Part shown: positions 22,229-31,110 of the stretch, one piece after another | Position numbering within the stretch: position 1 is the stretch's first letter | Layout: every line of letters starts with the position of its first letter | From: an uncultured Elusimicrobium sp. | GTDB lineage: Bacteria; Elusimicrobiota; Elusimicrobia; Elusimicrobiales; Elusimicrobiaceae | Assembly: GCA_947305555.1 (NCBI GenBank) | Contig: CAMZDW010000008.1 | Location: 1-35,932, forward strand | DNA: 35,932 nucleotides | Reading direction: 5' to 3' | Notes under the pieces: generated by a model | Told to the model about the DNA's origin: nothing | Seen by the model: the letters and a program-made list of their open reading frames with translations, nothing else | The model's database searches: none | Position numbers and translations under genes: made by a program

Positions 22229-22260
22229 ATAACGGGGCCTTCCATGGCCCCGTTATTTGT
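22229..22260 (+). terminator. terminator after the Pal-like gene
   Basis: ATAACGGGGCC (22229-22239), loop TTCCAT, GGCCCCGTTAT (22246-22256), followed by TTGT. The stem is a perfect 11 bp. Confidence 0.9.
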
Positions 22261-22294
22261 CTACTTGTTTGCCGTTATTAAAAATTCCCACTCT

Positions 22295-22323
22295 TTGCTG
22301 ACGGATAAGAAGAAAATTAGAAT
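22295..22323 (+). promoter_or_regulatory. promoter of the HtpX-paralogue gene, leaderless geometry
   Basis: TTGCTG (22295-22300), 17-bp spacer, TAGAAT (22318-22323), then 7 nt to ATG 22331. Confidence 0.5.
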
Positions 22324-22330
22324 TAGAAAT

Positions 22331-23380
22331 ATGGCCACTACATACGAACATATCAAGAGAAATAAAATACGCAGCGCAGTACTGGTTTTGTTATTTCCAG
22401 TATCTTTTATTGTGTTTATTTATTTGTCGATAATGTTTTTGTTTTTTGTAGGGGCTGTGTTCAACTACTTTCATCCAACTTCTTACCTAACATTCGGGAG
22501 TACATTATTTGTGTTTCATCAAAAGGCAATGCATATTTGCTCGTTTGCGTTACCGATTAGTTTTTTAATTGGGGCCTTTTGGGCAAGAATTGCCTTAAAA
22601 GAAGGAGACAAAATTTTACTTAATCGCATTGGAGGAGTACGTTACTTACATTACTTTGAAGCCGAAGAACTCCACCGCCTGGTAGAAAATTTGTGCATGA
22701 CCATCGGGCTCCCAAAACCCAATTTATATGAACTGGAAGATGAATCTTTAAACGCATTTTCCGTCGGTGTTCGCCCGGAAGAATCCAGCATTGTGCTCTC
22801 ACAGGGTTTACTAGAAAAATTAAACCGAGTTCAGTTGGAAGGCGTGTTGGCCCAGCAACTGGCTCACATTCGTTTGTATGATGTGCGGATGATGAGCATG
22901 ATTATTATGCTGTTGGCTTTTTTCACGTTTGCCGGGGAATATTTGGTTTACGGAACAGAACGAAAAAATATTAGTTCTTGGAAAGATTTGCCGTCAACAG
23001 CCTTGACAGCACCACGGATTCCGGGCTTGTCTTATATAGGGCTTGTGTTGTTGGGATATGGATATTTAATCGCACCGCTAATCAGACTTTCTTTGTCCCG
23101 CCATTATCAATTAACGGCGGATGCTGAAGCGGCGCTGATGACGCGTTATCCACGAGGACTTGCCCAAGCATTGTGGTATATTAGTGCAGATAGCCGTTTG
23201 GAAGCGCTGGATTATACCGAACTTTTGGGGGTGTTATGCATAGAAAACCCTCACAAAAAAGAGTCTGTATTTAATCGGTTAAGTGGATTGTGGCAATCCC
23301 ATCCACCGATTGAAGATCGTATCCGTGCATTGAATGATATGGATGGATTGTTTTTACATATTCCGGAGAAAACTCGTTAG
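22331..23380 (+). CDS. HtpX-like M48 pseudoprotease
   Basis: A 349-residue paralogue of the HtpX at 2132. The N-termini are nearly the same (MATTYEHIKRNK here, MATTYEHIAQNK there), and membrane segments and overall length match. The zinc-binding HELAH has become QQLAH (Gln175, Gln176, His179), which removes the first His ligand and the catalytic Glu. The region of the third ligand, REYQADA in the paralogue, is RHYQLTADA here, so that Glu is also lost. It therefore cannot act as a zinc protease, but membrane topology and the C-terminal SGLWQSHPPIEDRI region are kept, suggesting a retained binding or regulatory role. The start at 22331 is chosen by homology and by a promoter 7 nt upstream; the frame opens further upstream (22244) inside the preceding terminator. 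Confidence 0.88.
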   Translation: MATTYEHIKRNKIRSAVLVLLFPVSFIVFIYLSIMFLFFVGAVFNYFHPTSYLTFGSTLFVFHQKAMHICSFALPISFLIGAFWARIALKEGDKILLNRIGGVRYLHYFEAEELHRLVENLCMTIGLPKPNLYELEDESLNAFSVGVRPEESSIVLSQGLLEKLNRVQLEGVLAQQLAHIRLYDVRMMSMIIMLLAFFTFAGEYLVYGTERKNISSWKDLPSTALTAPRIPGLSYIGLVLLGYGYLIAPLIRLSLSRHYQLTADAEAALMTRYPRGLAQALWYISADSRLEALDYTELLGVLCIENPHKKESVFNRLSGLWQSHPPIEDRIRALNDMDGLFLHIPEKTR

Positions 23381-23426
23381 GTTTGATGGGTGATAAAAAT
23401 ACTGAGAATTTACATTGGGGAGATAT

Positions 23427-26051
23427 ATGCTTAATTTAACGAAACCTGCTAAAGAAACCATTTATATGAAAGTAATTCGTGTGTTACTTGCTACCTGCTT
23501 TTTGGTAGTACCTCTTCTGTTTTTTACGGATTTAACATCTAATCCGTTTTTTGCACAAAACAGCTTGCTCTACATATTACTTGCCTTGATTTATACCACA
23601 TTGGTTATCAAATTTTTGCGCACACAAACGATTGATTTTACCAAAACGTTTTTTGATTTAGCTTTTTTTACTTACGTGTTAGTGTGTTTGGTTGGTTGGT
23701 TTTCAGCGGTTTCTTCCACTTCTCAAGTATTGCGTCAAACCATGTTTTATGGCTTACTGAACTACGGTAGTTTATTACTGGTAGTATCTGTGGGTGCGTA
23801 CGTGATTAGTAAAAATGTAGTGTTTTCCGGAATGATTGAAAGTAAAACAAATTACATTTTACTTTTCTTAGTATGGGGCGGCCTTTGGTATCTTTTCCCT
23901 CATGTGAAAACACATCTTTCTTCCTCGGGCTTATTTGCCCAAATGTTTGATTGGTATGCACTCTTCTTGTGGATATTAGGCGTTTGGTTGGGCGTGCGTG
24001 TACTGCGTAGTTTAACGCAAGAAAATATTTTAGTTTTGATGTTCGTGGCCGTCTGTTTGGCTTGTTGTTACGGGGTGTTTCAGGCATTGGGATTAGAATT
24101 TTTATGGCCCTTTGAACTCAACCAATTCGCAACGAAAGCCTTTTCTACTTTTGGCAATCCTAACTTTCTCTCGTCAGCGGTTGTGATGTTGCTTCCGGCG
24201 CTACTGGTGTATTACATGCGCACGGAGAGTAAAAAAGATTTATTTGTTTATGGTTTGCTGGTGCTCGTGTATATCTTGTTTTTGTCGTTTGGATTGGCCC
24301 GTTCTTGTTGGTTGGGGGCCGCGGCCGCTTTGTTTATGATGTGGATGTTTGGTACGTTGCGTTCCCTGATATGGAATCGGAAAGGGCGCGTCTTTTTGTT
24401 GGCGTTATTAGCTGTAGGCGTGGGATGGAGTTCTGTGTATGTGAAAGGAGACAATGCGCAAAGTCCTGTTGCCAAACGAGCGCAGGAACTGATGCAAGTA
24501 ACCCCTTCTACTTTTACGTTACGTATTCCTCGGAATCAAATTTTTCAATCCCTTCATCAGCGTTTATTTATGTGGGATGTTTCCAAAGAAATTTTTTTGG
24601 AACGACCCGTGCTGGGCAGTGGCTTGGGAAATTTTCAGATGGCCTTTGAACAAAATCAACCTAAGACGTTATTGCATTACCCTAATTTGCGTGAGCTAAA
24701 AACAATCACTCATGCCCCACACAATGAATTATTTTTTCAGTTGGCGCAAGGGGGGATTGTCGGCTTGGGTGTTTTCTTGTTTATGTTTATGGTATTGTTT
24801 TTGGAAGTACGGGATTTTGCCGCACATAAAAAGGAAGGAGACAAAAAGCAATTGCTACAGGCTTTGTTTTGCGGAATATTAGGGATGTTGGTGGATAATA
24901 TGCTCAATATTTCGTTGCATGCCGTAGTGCCGGCATTTCTCTTTTGGTGGCTGGTTGGAGCGGAAGTAAGTGGTGTTGGAAAAGAGGAAGGAAAAATTAT
25001 TGTGACTGCAAATCCAGTTACAAAAACAGTGGCGTTAGTAATCCTTGTAGCTAATATTGCCATCATCGGATGGCAGGTATTGTGGCTTAATAGTGAATAC
25101 CGCTTTTTCTTGGGGCAAAAACAAGTAGCTATGAAAAATTATTCTCAAGCGCAAGAACATTTGACGGCGGCTTTACGGTTGTATCCGGCAAACACGGAAG
25201 CGGGATTTCGCTTAGGGAACTTATTACTTGCACAAGGAAAATATAAGGAAGCTTTGGAAGCGTTTGAAAAAACAATTTCAGCAGCCTCTTATTATGAAGA
25301 AGTTTATTACCATACTGCTTTAGCAGCCTTGGGTGTCAACGATCACAAAAAGGCAATTAAATATTTGATGGAAAATTTGCGTTTGCATCCGTATCATTTA
25401 CAAGCATATGAATTATTGGCTCAGTTATTGCACCAAAACGTAATCTACGTAACTGATGAAGAATTAGCCATGGTCGAACGAGGACTCACACTCTTTCCGT
25501 ACGAAACTAAATTATGGCGCCTGGCCGGCGAAATTTATTATAAGTTAGGTGAAACGGAGTATGCGAAAAATATTTATACGCGAGGGCTCACTGTAGACAC
25601 GTTGGACCGGGAATTGTTGCGCCGATTAACAGCTTTATATCCGGGAAAAAAAGAAGAAAAACCGGCGGTAATCGAGCAGGCGACTCGGTTACAACAATAT
25701 CAAGATAAGGCCGATAAATATAACAAAATGTCTTCTTCGTATCAACAGCGTTTGCGTGGTAATATCGAACAGTATATTTCGGATTATCCAGATGATACAA
25801 ACGGCCCCATTTTGTTGGCGCGTGTTTTGTCACTGGGAGGAAATGATATTAAATCAAAAGAAGTGTTGGAGCAAGTTCTAGAAAAACATCCGGATGATTT
25901 ATGGGCAAACATCGCGCTGTCTACTTTGTTTTATAAGGCAGAAGATTTCGAAAGTGCCGAGGAAGTTTTGCAAGATGCACTGTTTTATTATCCGGAAAAT
26001 GAAACGGCTCTTGCGCGGTTAAATGCATTGAAAAAAATCAAGGGATATTAA
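23427..26051 (+). CDS. O-antigen ligase / Wzy-type membrane protein with C-terminal TPR domain
   Basis: An 874-residue protein. The start is set at 23427 because GGGGAG (23417-23422) precedes it; an in-frame TTG at 23415 overlaps that site. Residues about 15-535 are highly hydrophobic (around 12 helices) with the Wzy_C/O-antigen ligase pattern: LSFGLARSCWLGAAAAL, then the periplasmic loop MWDVSKEIFLERPVLGSGLGNFQ ... THAPHNELFFQLAQGGIVGLG. Residues about 550-870 form TPR repeats (YSQAQEHLTAALRLYPANTEAGFRLGNLLLAQGKYKEALEAFEKT type). Family members join O-antigen to lipid A or transfer glycans to pilins (PglL/PilO type). Lying just upstream of a pilus operon, either role is possible. Confidence 0.85.
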   Translation: MLNLTKPAKETIYMKVIRVLLATCFLVVPLLFFTDLTSNPFFAQNSLLYILLALIYTTLVIKFLRTQTIDFTKTFFDLAFFTYVLVCLVGWFSAVSSTSQVLRQTMFYGLLNYGSLLLVVSVGAYVISKNVVFSGMIESKTNYILLFLVWGGLWYLFPHVKTHLSSSGLFAQMFDWYALFLWILGVWLGVRVLRSLTQENILVLMFVAVCLACCYGVFQALGLEFLWPFELNQFATKAFSTFGNPNFLSSAVVMLLPALLVYYMRTESKKDLFVYGLLVLVYILFLSFGLARSCWLGAAAALFMMWMFGTLRSLIWNRKGRVFLLALLAVGVGWSSVYVKGDNAQSPVAKRAQELMQVTPSTFTLRIPRNQIFQSLHQRLFMWDVSKEIFLERPVLGSGLGNFQMAFEQNQPKTLLHYPNLRELKTITHAPHNELFFQLAQGGIVGLGVFLFMFMVLFLEVRDFAAHKKEGDKKQLLQALFCGILGMLVDNMLNISLHAVVPAFLFWWLVGAEVSGVGKEEGKIIVTANPVTKTVALVILVANIAIIGWQVLWLNSEYRFFLGQKQVAMKNYSQAQEHLTAALRLYPANTEAGFRLGNLLLAQGKYKEALEAFEKTISAASYYEEVYYHTALAALGVNDHKKAIKYLMENLRLHPYHLQAYELLAQLLHQNVIYVTDEELAMVERGLTLFPYETKLWRLAGEIYYKLGETEYAKNIYTRGLTVDTLDRELLRRLTALYPGKKEEKPAVIEQATRLQQYQDKADKYNKMSSSYQQRLRGNIEQYISDYPDDTNGPILLARVLSLGGNDIKSKEVLEQVLEKHPDDLWANIALSTLFYKAEDFESAEEVLQDALFYYPENETALARLNALKKIKGY

Positions 26052-26069
26052 AAAATTAAAAAAATAGGC

Positions 26070-26097
26070 TTTACAAAACGTGTTAAATTGCTATAAT
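26070..26097 (+). promoter_or_regulatory. promoter of the pilus assembly operon
   Basis: TTTACA (26070-26075), 16-bp spacer, perfect TATAAT (26092-26097), 60 bp before the 26157 start. It is the only strong promoter I see before pilM, so it probably drives the run to at least pilP. A weak stem CTGCC/GGCAG (26106-26110, 26132-26136) lies in the leader. Confidence 0.7.
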
Positions 26098-26156
26098 TCT
26101 AGTATCTGCCTGTGCAGGGTGAAGGACGTTTGGCAGGAATAAAATAGGAATATCTT

Positions 26157-28061
26157 ATGATTAAACAATATAAATATCGGAATGTTTTTGTGACGGTTCT
26201 TTTTTGTTTCGCCTTATTAGGCGGAACCGAAGTATTTGCTGCTGGAGCAGCCAAACAATTAGCAAAAGGTATTTCATTGTACGAAAATAATAAGCCGGAA
26301 GAAGCAATGGATTATTTTGTGGAAGTATTGTTAAACGGCAACCGGGAGCAAGTAGCCGAGGCAAATAAGTATGTCAATATGATTCACAACCAGGTAGGGG
26401 GAATTCAAAATCCTGTGGAAGTGGATGTGAATTTTAATGAAGGCGAAATAAGAACTTTGAATGATACCGCTCAAGCGGCCACTGCCGCTGCCCAAGAGCA
26501 GGTTGCACAGACCAAACAAGCCGCGCAAGATACCGCTGCTCAAACGCAGGCCCAGGCACAAGCTGCCCGTGATGCTGCATTAGCGGCTGCTGAGGCACAA
26601 AAGCAAGAAGCGTTGGCCGCAGTAGAAGCAGAACAAGCTGCGCTAAACACTCGCATTGAAGCTGCCAGACAAAATGCTTTAAATCAAGTGGCCGCCCAAC
26701 AGCAGGCTGCGTTAGATCAGGCGTCCGTTTTAACAGATGCTGATTTGGAAGCTGCTACTGTTTCCGCTGCTGCAACGGAAGCTGGTTTGCCCACCCAACA
26801 GCAAAACCAAGATATTGCTGCTATTGATAACCAAACCGTGCAACAAGAGCAGGCTCAACAGTCCGCCCAGCAACCGGCTACTTCCGTATTTGCTGATTTA
26901 ACTTCTCCGGATGCCGTACGAGCCAGAGAATTGTACACAAGCCAAAAATTAGATAGTATGGCTGCTGCGGCGATGGAACAGATTAACGATACGAAAGGGG
27001 CTCATCTTTACATGCGTGATGGCCGCCCGGATGCAATCGATATCGATCCGGAAATTATTTTTAATCGTGGTCAATTTCGCCCAGAATCGCTTCCTCTTTT
27101 AAACAGTGTTTATGAACTGTTAGCTCTAACACAGGGGGCGGCATACGTTATTTTGCCTCCGGGCTCTTATACGGATGATGTAACGTTGGCCGGTATTCGC
27201 GAAGCTATGGCCTTAAATTCCTATTTAATTAGTCGGGGTATTTCTCAGGGAAAACTCAGCTATAATATGGGCCTTGCTGACGAAGAACCGCCAGCTCGAT
27301 ATGCTAATTTAAACGGATTGGCCATCGTATTTGATTATGATGCCAAATTGCCTACCGATTTGGAGAAAAATGCAAATAATGAAACGGCCCCGCTTTTGAG
27401 TATGGCAGTAGTACCGCTTTGCCATGCGATAGATCGCTCTCTGGGGGAAGCTTTTGCAATCGATTTTTCTGTATTAGAAACGGTTAGCCCGGTAGACAAC
27501 TGGGTTCTCCAAATTGTACAACATGGGCGGGATGGTAAATTCTATGTGGTGCGCCAGTTAGAAGGTTTTGGCCCGGTGTATCACCAAATTTTATGGAATG
27601 GCCGGAAGGGTATTATTGGTCCGGAATTACCATGTGGTAAATATACAGCAGTTTTAACTGCCACCGATTTAAAGGGTAAAAAACAGACGTTGCGTCGTCG
27701 TTTAATTGTGAAATGTGCGGAGCAGACTTCCTGCACGGGTACGTGTGGTGCCAAAAAGGTCAGCACTTCCGACGAATTAAATTATAAGACTGCACGTTTA
27801 TGGACAAAGCCGGGGCGCAAAATGGGTAAAGTTGCTACTGCTACGGCAACGGCTGGTAAAGCTGCCCAGAGCACCTCTACTTCCGAAGCAACCAAAACGG
27901 TTACTACAAAAACGACTATTTTGGAATATGATGATGATCAGTATGACTCCGCGGTAGCCCAGCTTGGAGTAGCTCCTGTAGAAGAAACAAACGCATACGG
28001 TATGCAGGAAACCTCATATCCCACAAATAATCCATACGAAATACCAGACGAAGGGAATTAA
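26157..28061 (+). CDS. exported coiled-coil and OmpA-like protein at head of pilus operon
   Basis: A 634-residue protein with a signal peptide (cleavage near residue 28). Residues 30-75 look like a TPR helix pair (AKGISLYENNKPEEAMDYFVEVLL). Residues about 100-260 are Ala/Gln-rich and strongly predicted coiled coil. Residues about 285-410 resemble an OmpA-type domain: DPEIIFNRGQFRPESLPLLNSVYELL, then AGIREAMALNSYLISRGISQGKLSYNMG. Residues 420-530 look like an Ig/FlgD-like beta domain (GKYTAVLTATDLKGK), and the tail is Thr/Ser-rich. It begins the operon 12 bp before pilM, so it probably belongs to the pilus apparatus, perhaps as a wall-spanning or secretin-supporting component in place of FimV/TsaP. 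That role is inference. Confidence 0.75.
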   Translation: MIKQYKYRNVFVTVLFCFALLGGTEVFAAGAAKQLAKGISLYENNKPEEAMDYFVEVLLNGNREQVAEANKYVNMIHNQVGGIQNPVEVDVNFNEGEIRTLNDTAQAATAAAQEQVAQTKQAAQDTAAQTQAQAQAARDAALAAAEAQKQEALAAVEAEQAALNTRIEAARQNALNQVAAQQQAALDQASVLTDADLEAATVSAAATEAGLPTQQQNQDIAAIDNQTVQQEQAQQSAQQPATSVFADLTSPDAVRARELYTSQKLDSMAAAAMEQINDTKGAHLYMRDGRPDAIDIDPEIIFNRGQFRPESLPLLNSVYELLALTQGAAYVILPPGSYTDDVTLAGIREAMALNSYLISRGISQGKLSYNMGLADEEPPARYANLNGLAIVFDYDAKLPTDLEKNANNETAPLLSMAVVPLCHAIDRSLGEAFAIDFSVLETVSPVDNWVLQIVQHGRDGKFYVVRQLEGFGPVYHQILWNGRKGIIGPELPCGKYTAVLTATDLKGKKQTLRRRLIVKCAEQTSCTGTCGAKKVSTSDELNYKTARLWTKPGRKMGKVATATATAGKAAQSTSTSEATKTVTTKTTILEYDDDQYDSAVAQLGVAPVEETNAYGMQETSYPTNNPYEIPDEGN

Positions 28062-28072
28062 GGGGTTTAACT

Positions 28073-29665
28073 ATGAATTTTTCTGAAACGCTGATTGGAC
28101 AGAATATGAATGCCCATCCTGATTGTTTGGGCGTCTATATCGGCATTGATGAAATTTACGTTGCACAAACAGCAAAAAAGAGTCGCGGAACTGTGTTGGA
28201 ATCTTTGGTTCGTGTTCCAATTCACTCTGTAGACAAGAATTTATTGAAACCACTCGATTTGAACGAAACATTTTTTTCTATGGAAGGTTGGGTCAATGCA
28301 TTGACCAAGGTAGTTTCCAAGAAAAAATTGAAAACAAACCGTGTGGTAGTTAGCTTGGCGCCCTCTTTCTGCTTATTGAGGCACTTTGTAATTCCTGCAA
28401 ATATTGAACGTAAAATGTGGAAGAAGTCAATTCCTTTGCAGGCACGAAAGTACATCCATTTTCCGTTTGAAAAAGCGGAATATGCCTATCATATCTACGA
28501 ATTTGAAACGGCGGCTACAAAGCAAAAACGGCTAGGGGTCGTTTTTGCAATGACTACGAAGTTAATTATTGACCAACTCCGCAAAGGGTTAAAATCTGCC
28601 GGATTGGAATTGATCTCCGTGGAGCCATCGAGCTTATCTTTAGCGCGTGCTTTTAATGATAGCGATAAGGAAGCTGTTGGAAAAGGCGGTCGTATTTATT
28701 CCTTTTTTGGCAAGGATATGGTCAATTTCGTATTCTTGAATGAGAATGCCCCTGTTTTGTTACGTGAAGTAGAAATATCGGGTTCTCTGCCGGTGGAACG
28801 TCGTCGGTTTGAACTTACCAATTGTACCGAATTTATTGCCAAACAATTGGAAAAAGATCCATTTGAAGAGGCCGTTATCACTGGAATTGACGTTGAACAG
28901 TGGGTTCCGGCGTTAGAGGCGGATTCTAAAAAACCGGTTCGACGGTGGAATTTAAGTGAGGTCTACGGTGTAGAAGCCCGTTCTGCTGGCGAAATTTCTG
29001 CTATCGGTGCTAGTATCAAATTCCATGATCATACGTTACCGGATGTTGATTTTACTAAAGATAATCGTTTGAGTGATTATGAATTTAGTGCCAGCTTGAC
29101 GGTATGGAAATTTGCTGTTGTTTTTATAGTGCTGTTCTTGTTATTAACGGGGATTTCGTGTATTAAAGCATATAAAGCCTCGCTCGATTTGGAACATACA
29201 AAAGCGACGAATGAACAAACGATAGCCGATTTCCAGGGGCTAACGTCTTCACAAATACAGTCTAATTTAAACCGTTTGAAAACGCAGAACGGAAACTTGC
29301 AAACGATTTTGCGTTCAAGTAACTCTATAATTCCGCCCATTACGGAAATAGTAGATTCTATTCCGCCGGAGATTTGGATTACCACGCTCTCATATAGTGA
29401 TCCATATCCTCCTCAAGGGAAAGAAGCTCGTGTAATTCGTATTGAAGGTACAATTAAAACTGGACGGGACGGCCGTGCAGATATGGCGTTGGGAAACAAA
29501 TTTAGAGATGCGCTAATTGAGCGGCCGGAAATTAAGAAAATTTGTGGCACCAGTGCTTCTATTGAATACACGAGTGTAGCTGGTACCGGAGGCCAATCAG
29601 ACCGTTCCGGAAATAAGAATGAAACCAGCTTTACATTTGTTTGTAGTAAAGAGAAGGGGCGTTGA
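28073..29665 (+). CDS. pilM: PilM-PilN fusion (GspL-like) pilus assembly protein
   Basis: A 530-residue protein joining two functions usually on separate genes. Residues about 18-340 are the actin-like PilM/GspL cytoplasmic ATPase-fold part (GVYIGIDEIYVAQ, SLAPSFCLLRHFVIPANIERKMWKKSIPLQARKYIHFPFEKAEYAY, GLKSAGLELISVEPSSLSLARAF). One transmembrane helix at about 343-363 (VWKFAVVFIVLFLLLTGISC) is followed by a coiled coil and a PilN/GspL-like periplasmic ferredoxin-like domain (IIPPITEIVDSIPPEIWITTLSY). AAGGGG precedes the ATG. The adjacent pilO-like, pilP-like and secretin genes confirm the complex. Together these form the inner-membrane alignment platform between the PilB/PilC motor and the secretin. 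Confidence 0.85.
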   Translation: MNFSETLIGQNMNAHPDCLGVYIGIDEIYVAQTAKKSRGTVLESLVRVPIHSVDKNLLKPLDLNETFFSMEGWVNALTKVVSKKKLKTNRVVVSLAPSFCLLRHFVIPANIERKMWKKSIPLQARKYIHFPFEKAEYAYHIYEFETAATKQKRLGVVFAMTTKLIIDQLRKGLKSAGLELISVEPSSLSLARAFNDSDKEAVGKGGRIYSFFGKDMVNFVFLNENAPVLLREVEISGSLPVERRRFELTNCTEFIAKQLEKDPFEEAVITGIDVEQWVPALEADSKKPVRRWNLSEVYGVEARSAGEISAIGASIKFHDHTLPDVDFTKDNRLSDYEFSASLTVWKFAVVFIVLFLLLTGISCIKAYKASLDLEHTKATNEQTIADFQGLTSSQIQSNLNRLKTQNGNLQTILRSSNSIIPPITEIVDSIPPEIWITTLSYSDPYPPQGKEARVIRIEGTIKTGRDGRADMALGNKFRDALIERPEIKKICGTSASIEYTSVAGTGGQSDRSGNKNETSFTFVCSKEKGR

Positions 29666-29666
29666 T

Positions 29667-30329
29667 ATGGCAATTGATTTAAAAAATAATAAGCATATAA
29701 CAGAATTGAAAAGAGGGCTACAGAACGTACAAGTAGTTCTACAAGAAGGTAATGTAAAATTATTTGTCAAACAAATAATTGCGGTAGCTGCTGTCTTTTT
29801 GCTGTTTTTTTGGGTAAGAGGCAAAAATTTGGAGAAGATAAATAGCTACAACGGACAAATTGACGCCATTTTAACACAAAAAAGTAGCGAAGAGGAATAC
29901 TTGCAAAATAAAGTGTTGCTGCTTGATTTGGAGCCTCGTTTTCCGGATGCCTCTAGTAAGAACGAATGGTTACTTAGTCAGGTATTGGGGGTTTTTAAGA
30001 GAGCAGAATTGTCCCCACAAGTTGCTGGACAGCAAGCAGAAAATGACTCGAATCCAACTTATTTGGCCGTTTCGTTGGATGTAGATACTGAGACGGGATT
30101 TACGCGCTTTATGGAATTTTTGGCGGATATTGAAAATCGTCGTGAATATATAAGAGTTTCTGATTTTACACTGAAAAAGGATACAAATCCGGATGCTCTT
30201 GGAAATAATAAAATTACGATGAAATTTAATACAGCTTTCCCAAAAGAAAAGATTGCGAGTACGATGTTTAAGGATTATAAAGAAATAATGGAAAAACGGC
30301 AGGCTGCCAGAAAAGGAGGTAAAAAATAA
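29667..30329 (+). CDS. pilO: PilO-like pilus assembly protein
   Basis: A 220-residue bitopic protein. The start is 29667, one base after the pilM stop and 7 nt after GAAGGGG; in-frame ATGs further upstream lie inside pilM. One transmembrane helix (about 33-50, IAVAAVFLLFFWVRG), a short coiled coil (KINSYNGQIDAILTQKSSEEEYLQNKVLLLDLEPRFP) and a PilO/GspM-type alpha-beta domain (YLAVSLDVDTETGFTRFMEFLADIENRREYIRVSDFTL). It would pair with the PilN part of the preceding protein. The stop TAA overlaps the next ATG by one base (TAATG). Confidence 0.85.
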   Translation: MAIDLKNNKHITELKRGLQNVQVVLQEGNVKLFVKQIIAVAAVFLLFFWVRGKNLEKINSYNGQIDAILTQKSSEEEYLQNKVLLLDLEPRFPDASSKNEWLLSQVLGVFKRAELSPQVAGQQAENDSNPTYLAVSLDVDTETGFTRFMEFLADIENRREYIRVSDFTLKKDTNPDALGNNKITMKFNTAFPKEKIASTMFKDYKEIMEKRQAARKGGKK

Positions 30330-31072
30330 TGTATAAAAAACTCCTTTTATTAGGGATAAGCTTTGGTTTGTTAGGAACCGGCTTGGTGAAGGCACAGACC
30401 GCTACGCAGGAAGCGGAAGCGCCGAAAGCGGCCACTGCTCAAGAAGCAGCGGTAAAGGGTACTGAAACTGATTCGAAAGAGAAAAAAGATGTAAAACAAG
30501 AAGAAAAAAAAGATATAAAAGAGGATGTAAAAAAAGCGGAAAAGACGGAGGAAAAGAAGGAAGATAAGGAGAAGGTTGCCCTGGAAGCCGATTTGCATGC
30601 GGCTCAAAATCCGGAAGGGGAAGCTTCTTCGGAGGGTTTTGTAAAACCACGTGAAGAAATGGAAGAATCAAAAAAAGCAGTCAAACCAAAACCTAGGCCA
30701 CGTGTAGTATATAACCCCAAGAATCGTCGGGATCCTACGTTATCTCCGGATGATTTTCTGTTGATGCAGTATCGTGAAAAACAGCGCTTGGCTGCTATAG
30801 AAGCTGAACGTCAGCGCCAGTTAGCGGAGGAACGCAGAAAGCGTGAAGAAGCAGAGCGATTGCGTCAATTAGAATTGGCTCGTATTAAAGATCCTACCCG
30901 TGAAGTGCGTAATAAAATTCAATTGGGTGGAATTTTGGGACAAGAGGTGTTCATTGGTAGTAAGGTGTACACGGTAGGCAATAAGATTTTCGGAGCGAAG
31001 ATTGTAGAGGTCACTCCGGATGAAGTTGTGTTCTCATACAAAGGACATAAATTTGTAAAGAAAATGAAGTAG
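30329..31072 (+). CDS. pilP: PilP-like pilus assembly protein
   Basis: A 247-residue exported protein with a signal peptide (ending VKAQ). It is followed by a long Lys/Glu-rich low-complexity region (about residues 45-85), a DPT-type motif (NRRDPTLSPDDFLL), a charged helix rich in Arg/Glu (about 150-185), and a C-terminal beta domain (IQLGGILGQEVFIGSKVYTVGNKIFGAKIVEVTPDEVVFSYKGHKFVKKM) of the PilP/GspC homology-region type that docks on secretin N-domains. The ribosome binding site AGGAGG lies within the end of pilO, so translation is coupled. The highly charged insert is longer than in typical PilP. The name rests on the C-terminal domain and gene order. Confidence 0.8.
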   Translation: MYKKLLLLGISFGLLGTGLVKAQTATQEAEAPKAATAQEAAVKGTETDSKEKKDVKQEEKKDIKEDVKKAEKTEEKKEDKEKVALEADLHAAQNPEGEASSEGFVKPREEMEESKKAVKPKPRPRVVYNPKNRRDPTLSPDDFLLMQYREKQRLAAIEAERQRQLAEERRKREEAERLRQLELARIKDPTREVRNKIQLGGILGQEVFIGSKVYTVGNKIFGAKIVEVTPDEVVFSYKGHKFVKKMK

Positions 31073-31110
31073 TTGTAACACCCTTTTAGGGAAAAACGAA
31101 TAGGAGGATT

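Noticed and set aside
22244-22330. 29-residue N-terminal extension of the HtpX paralogue
   Set aside because: It would begin inside the Pal-like gene's terminator, and homology to the 2132 gene starts exactly at MATTYEH (22331).
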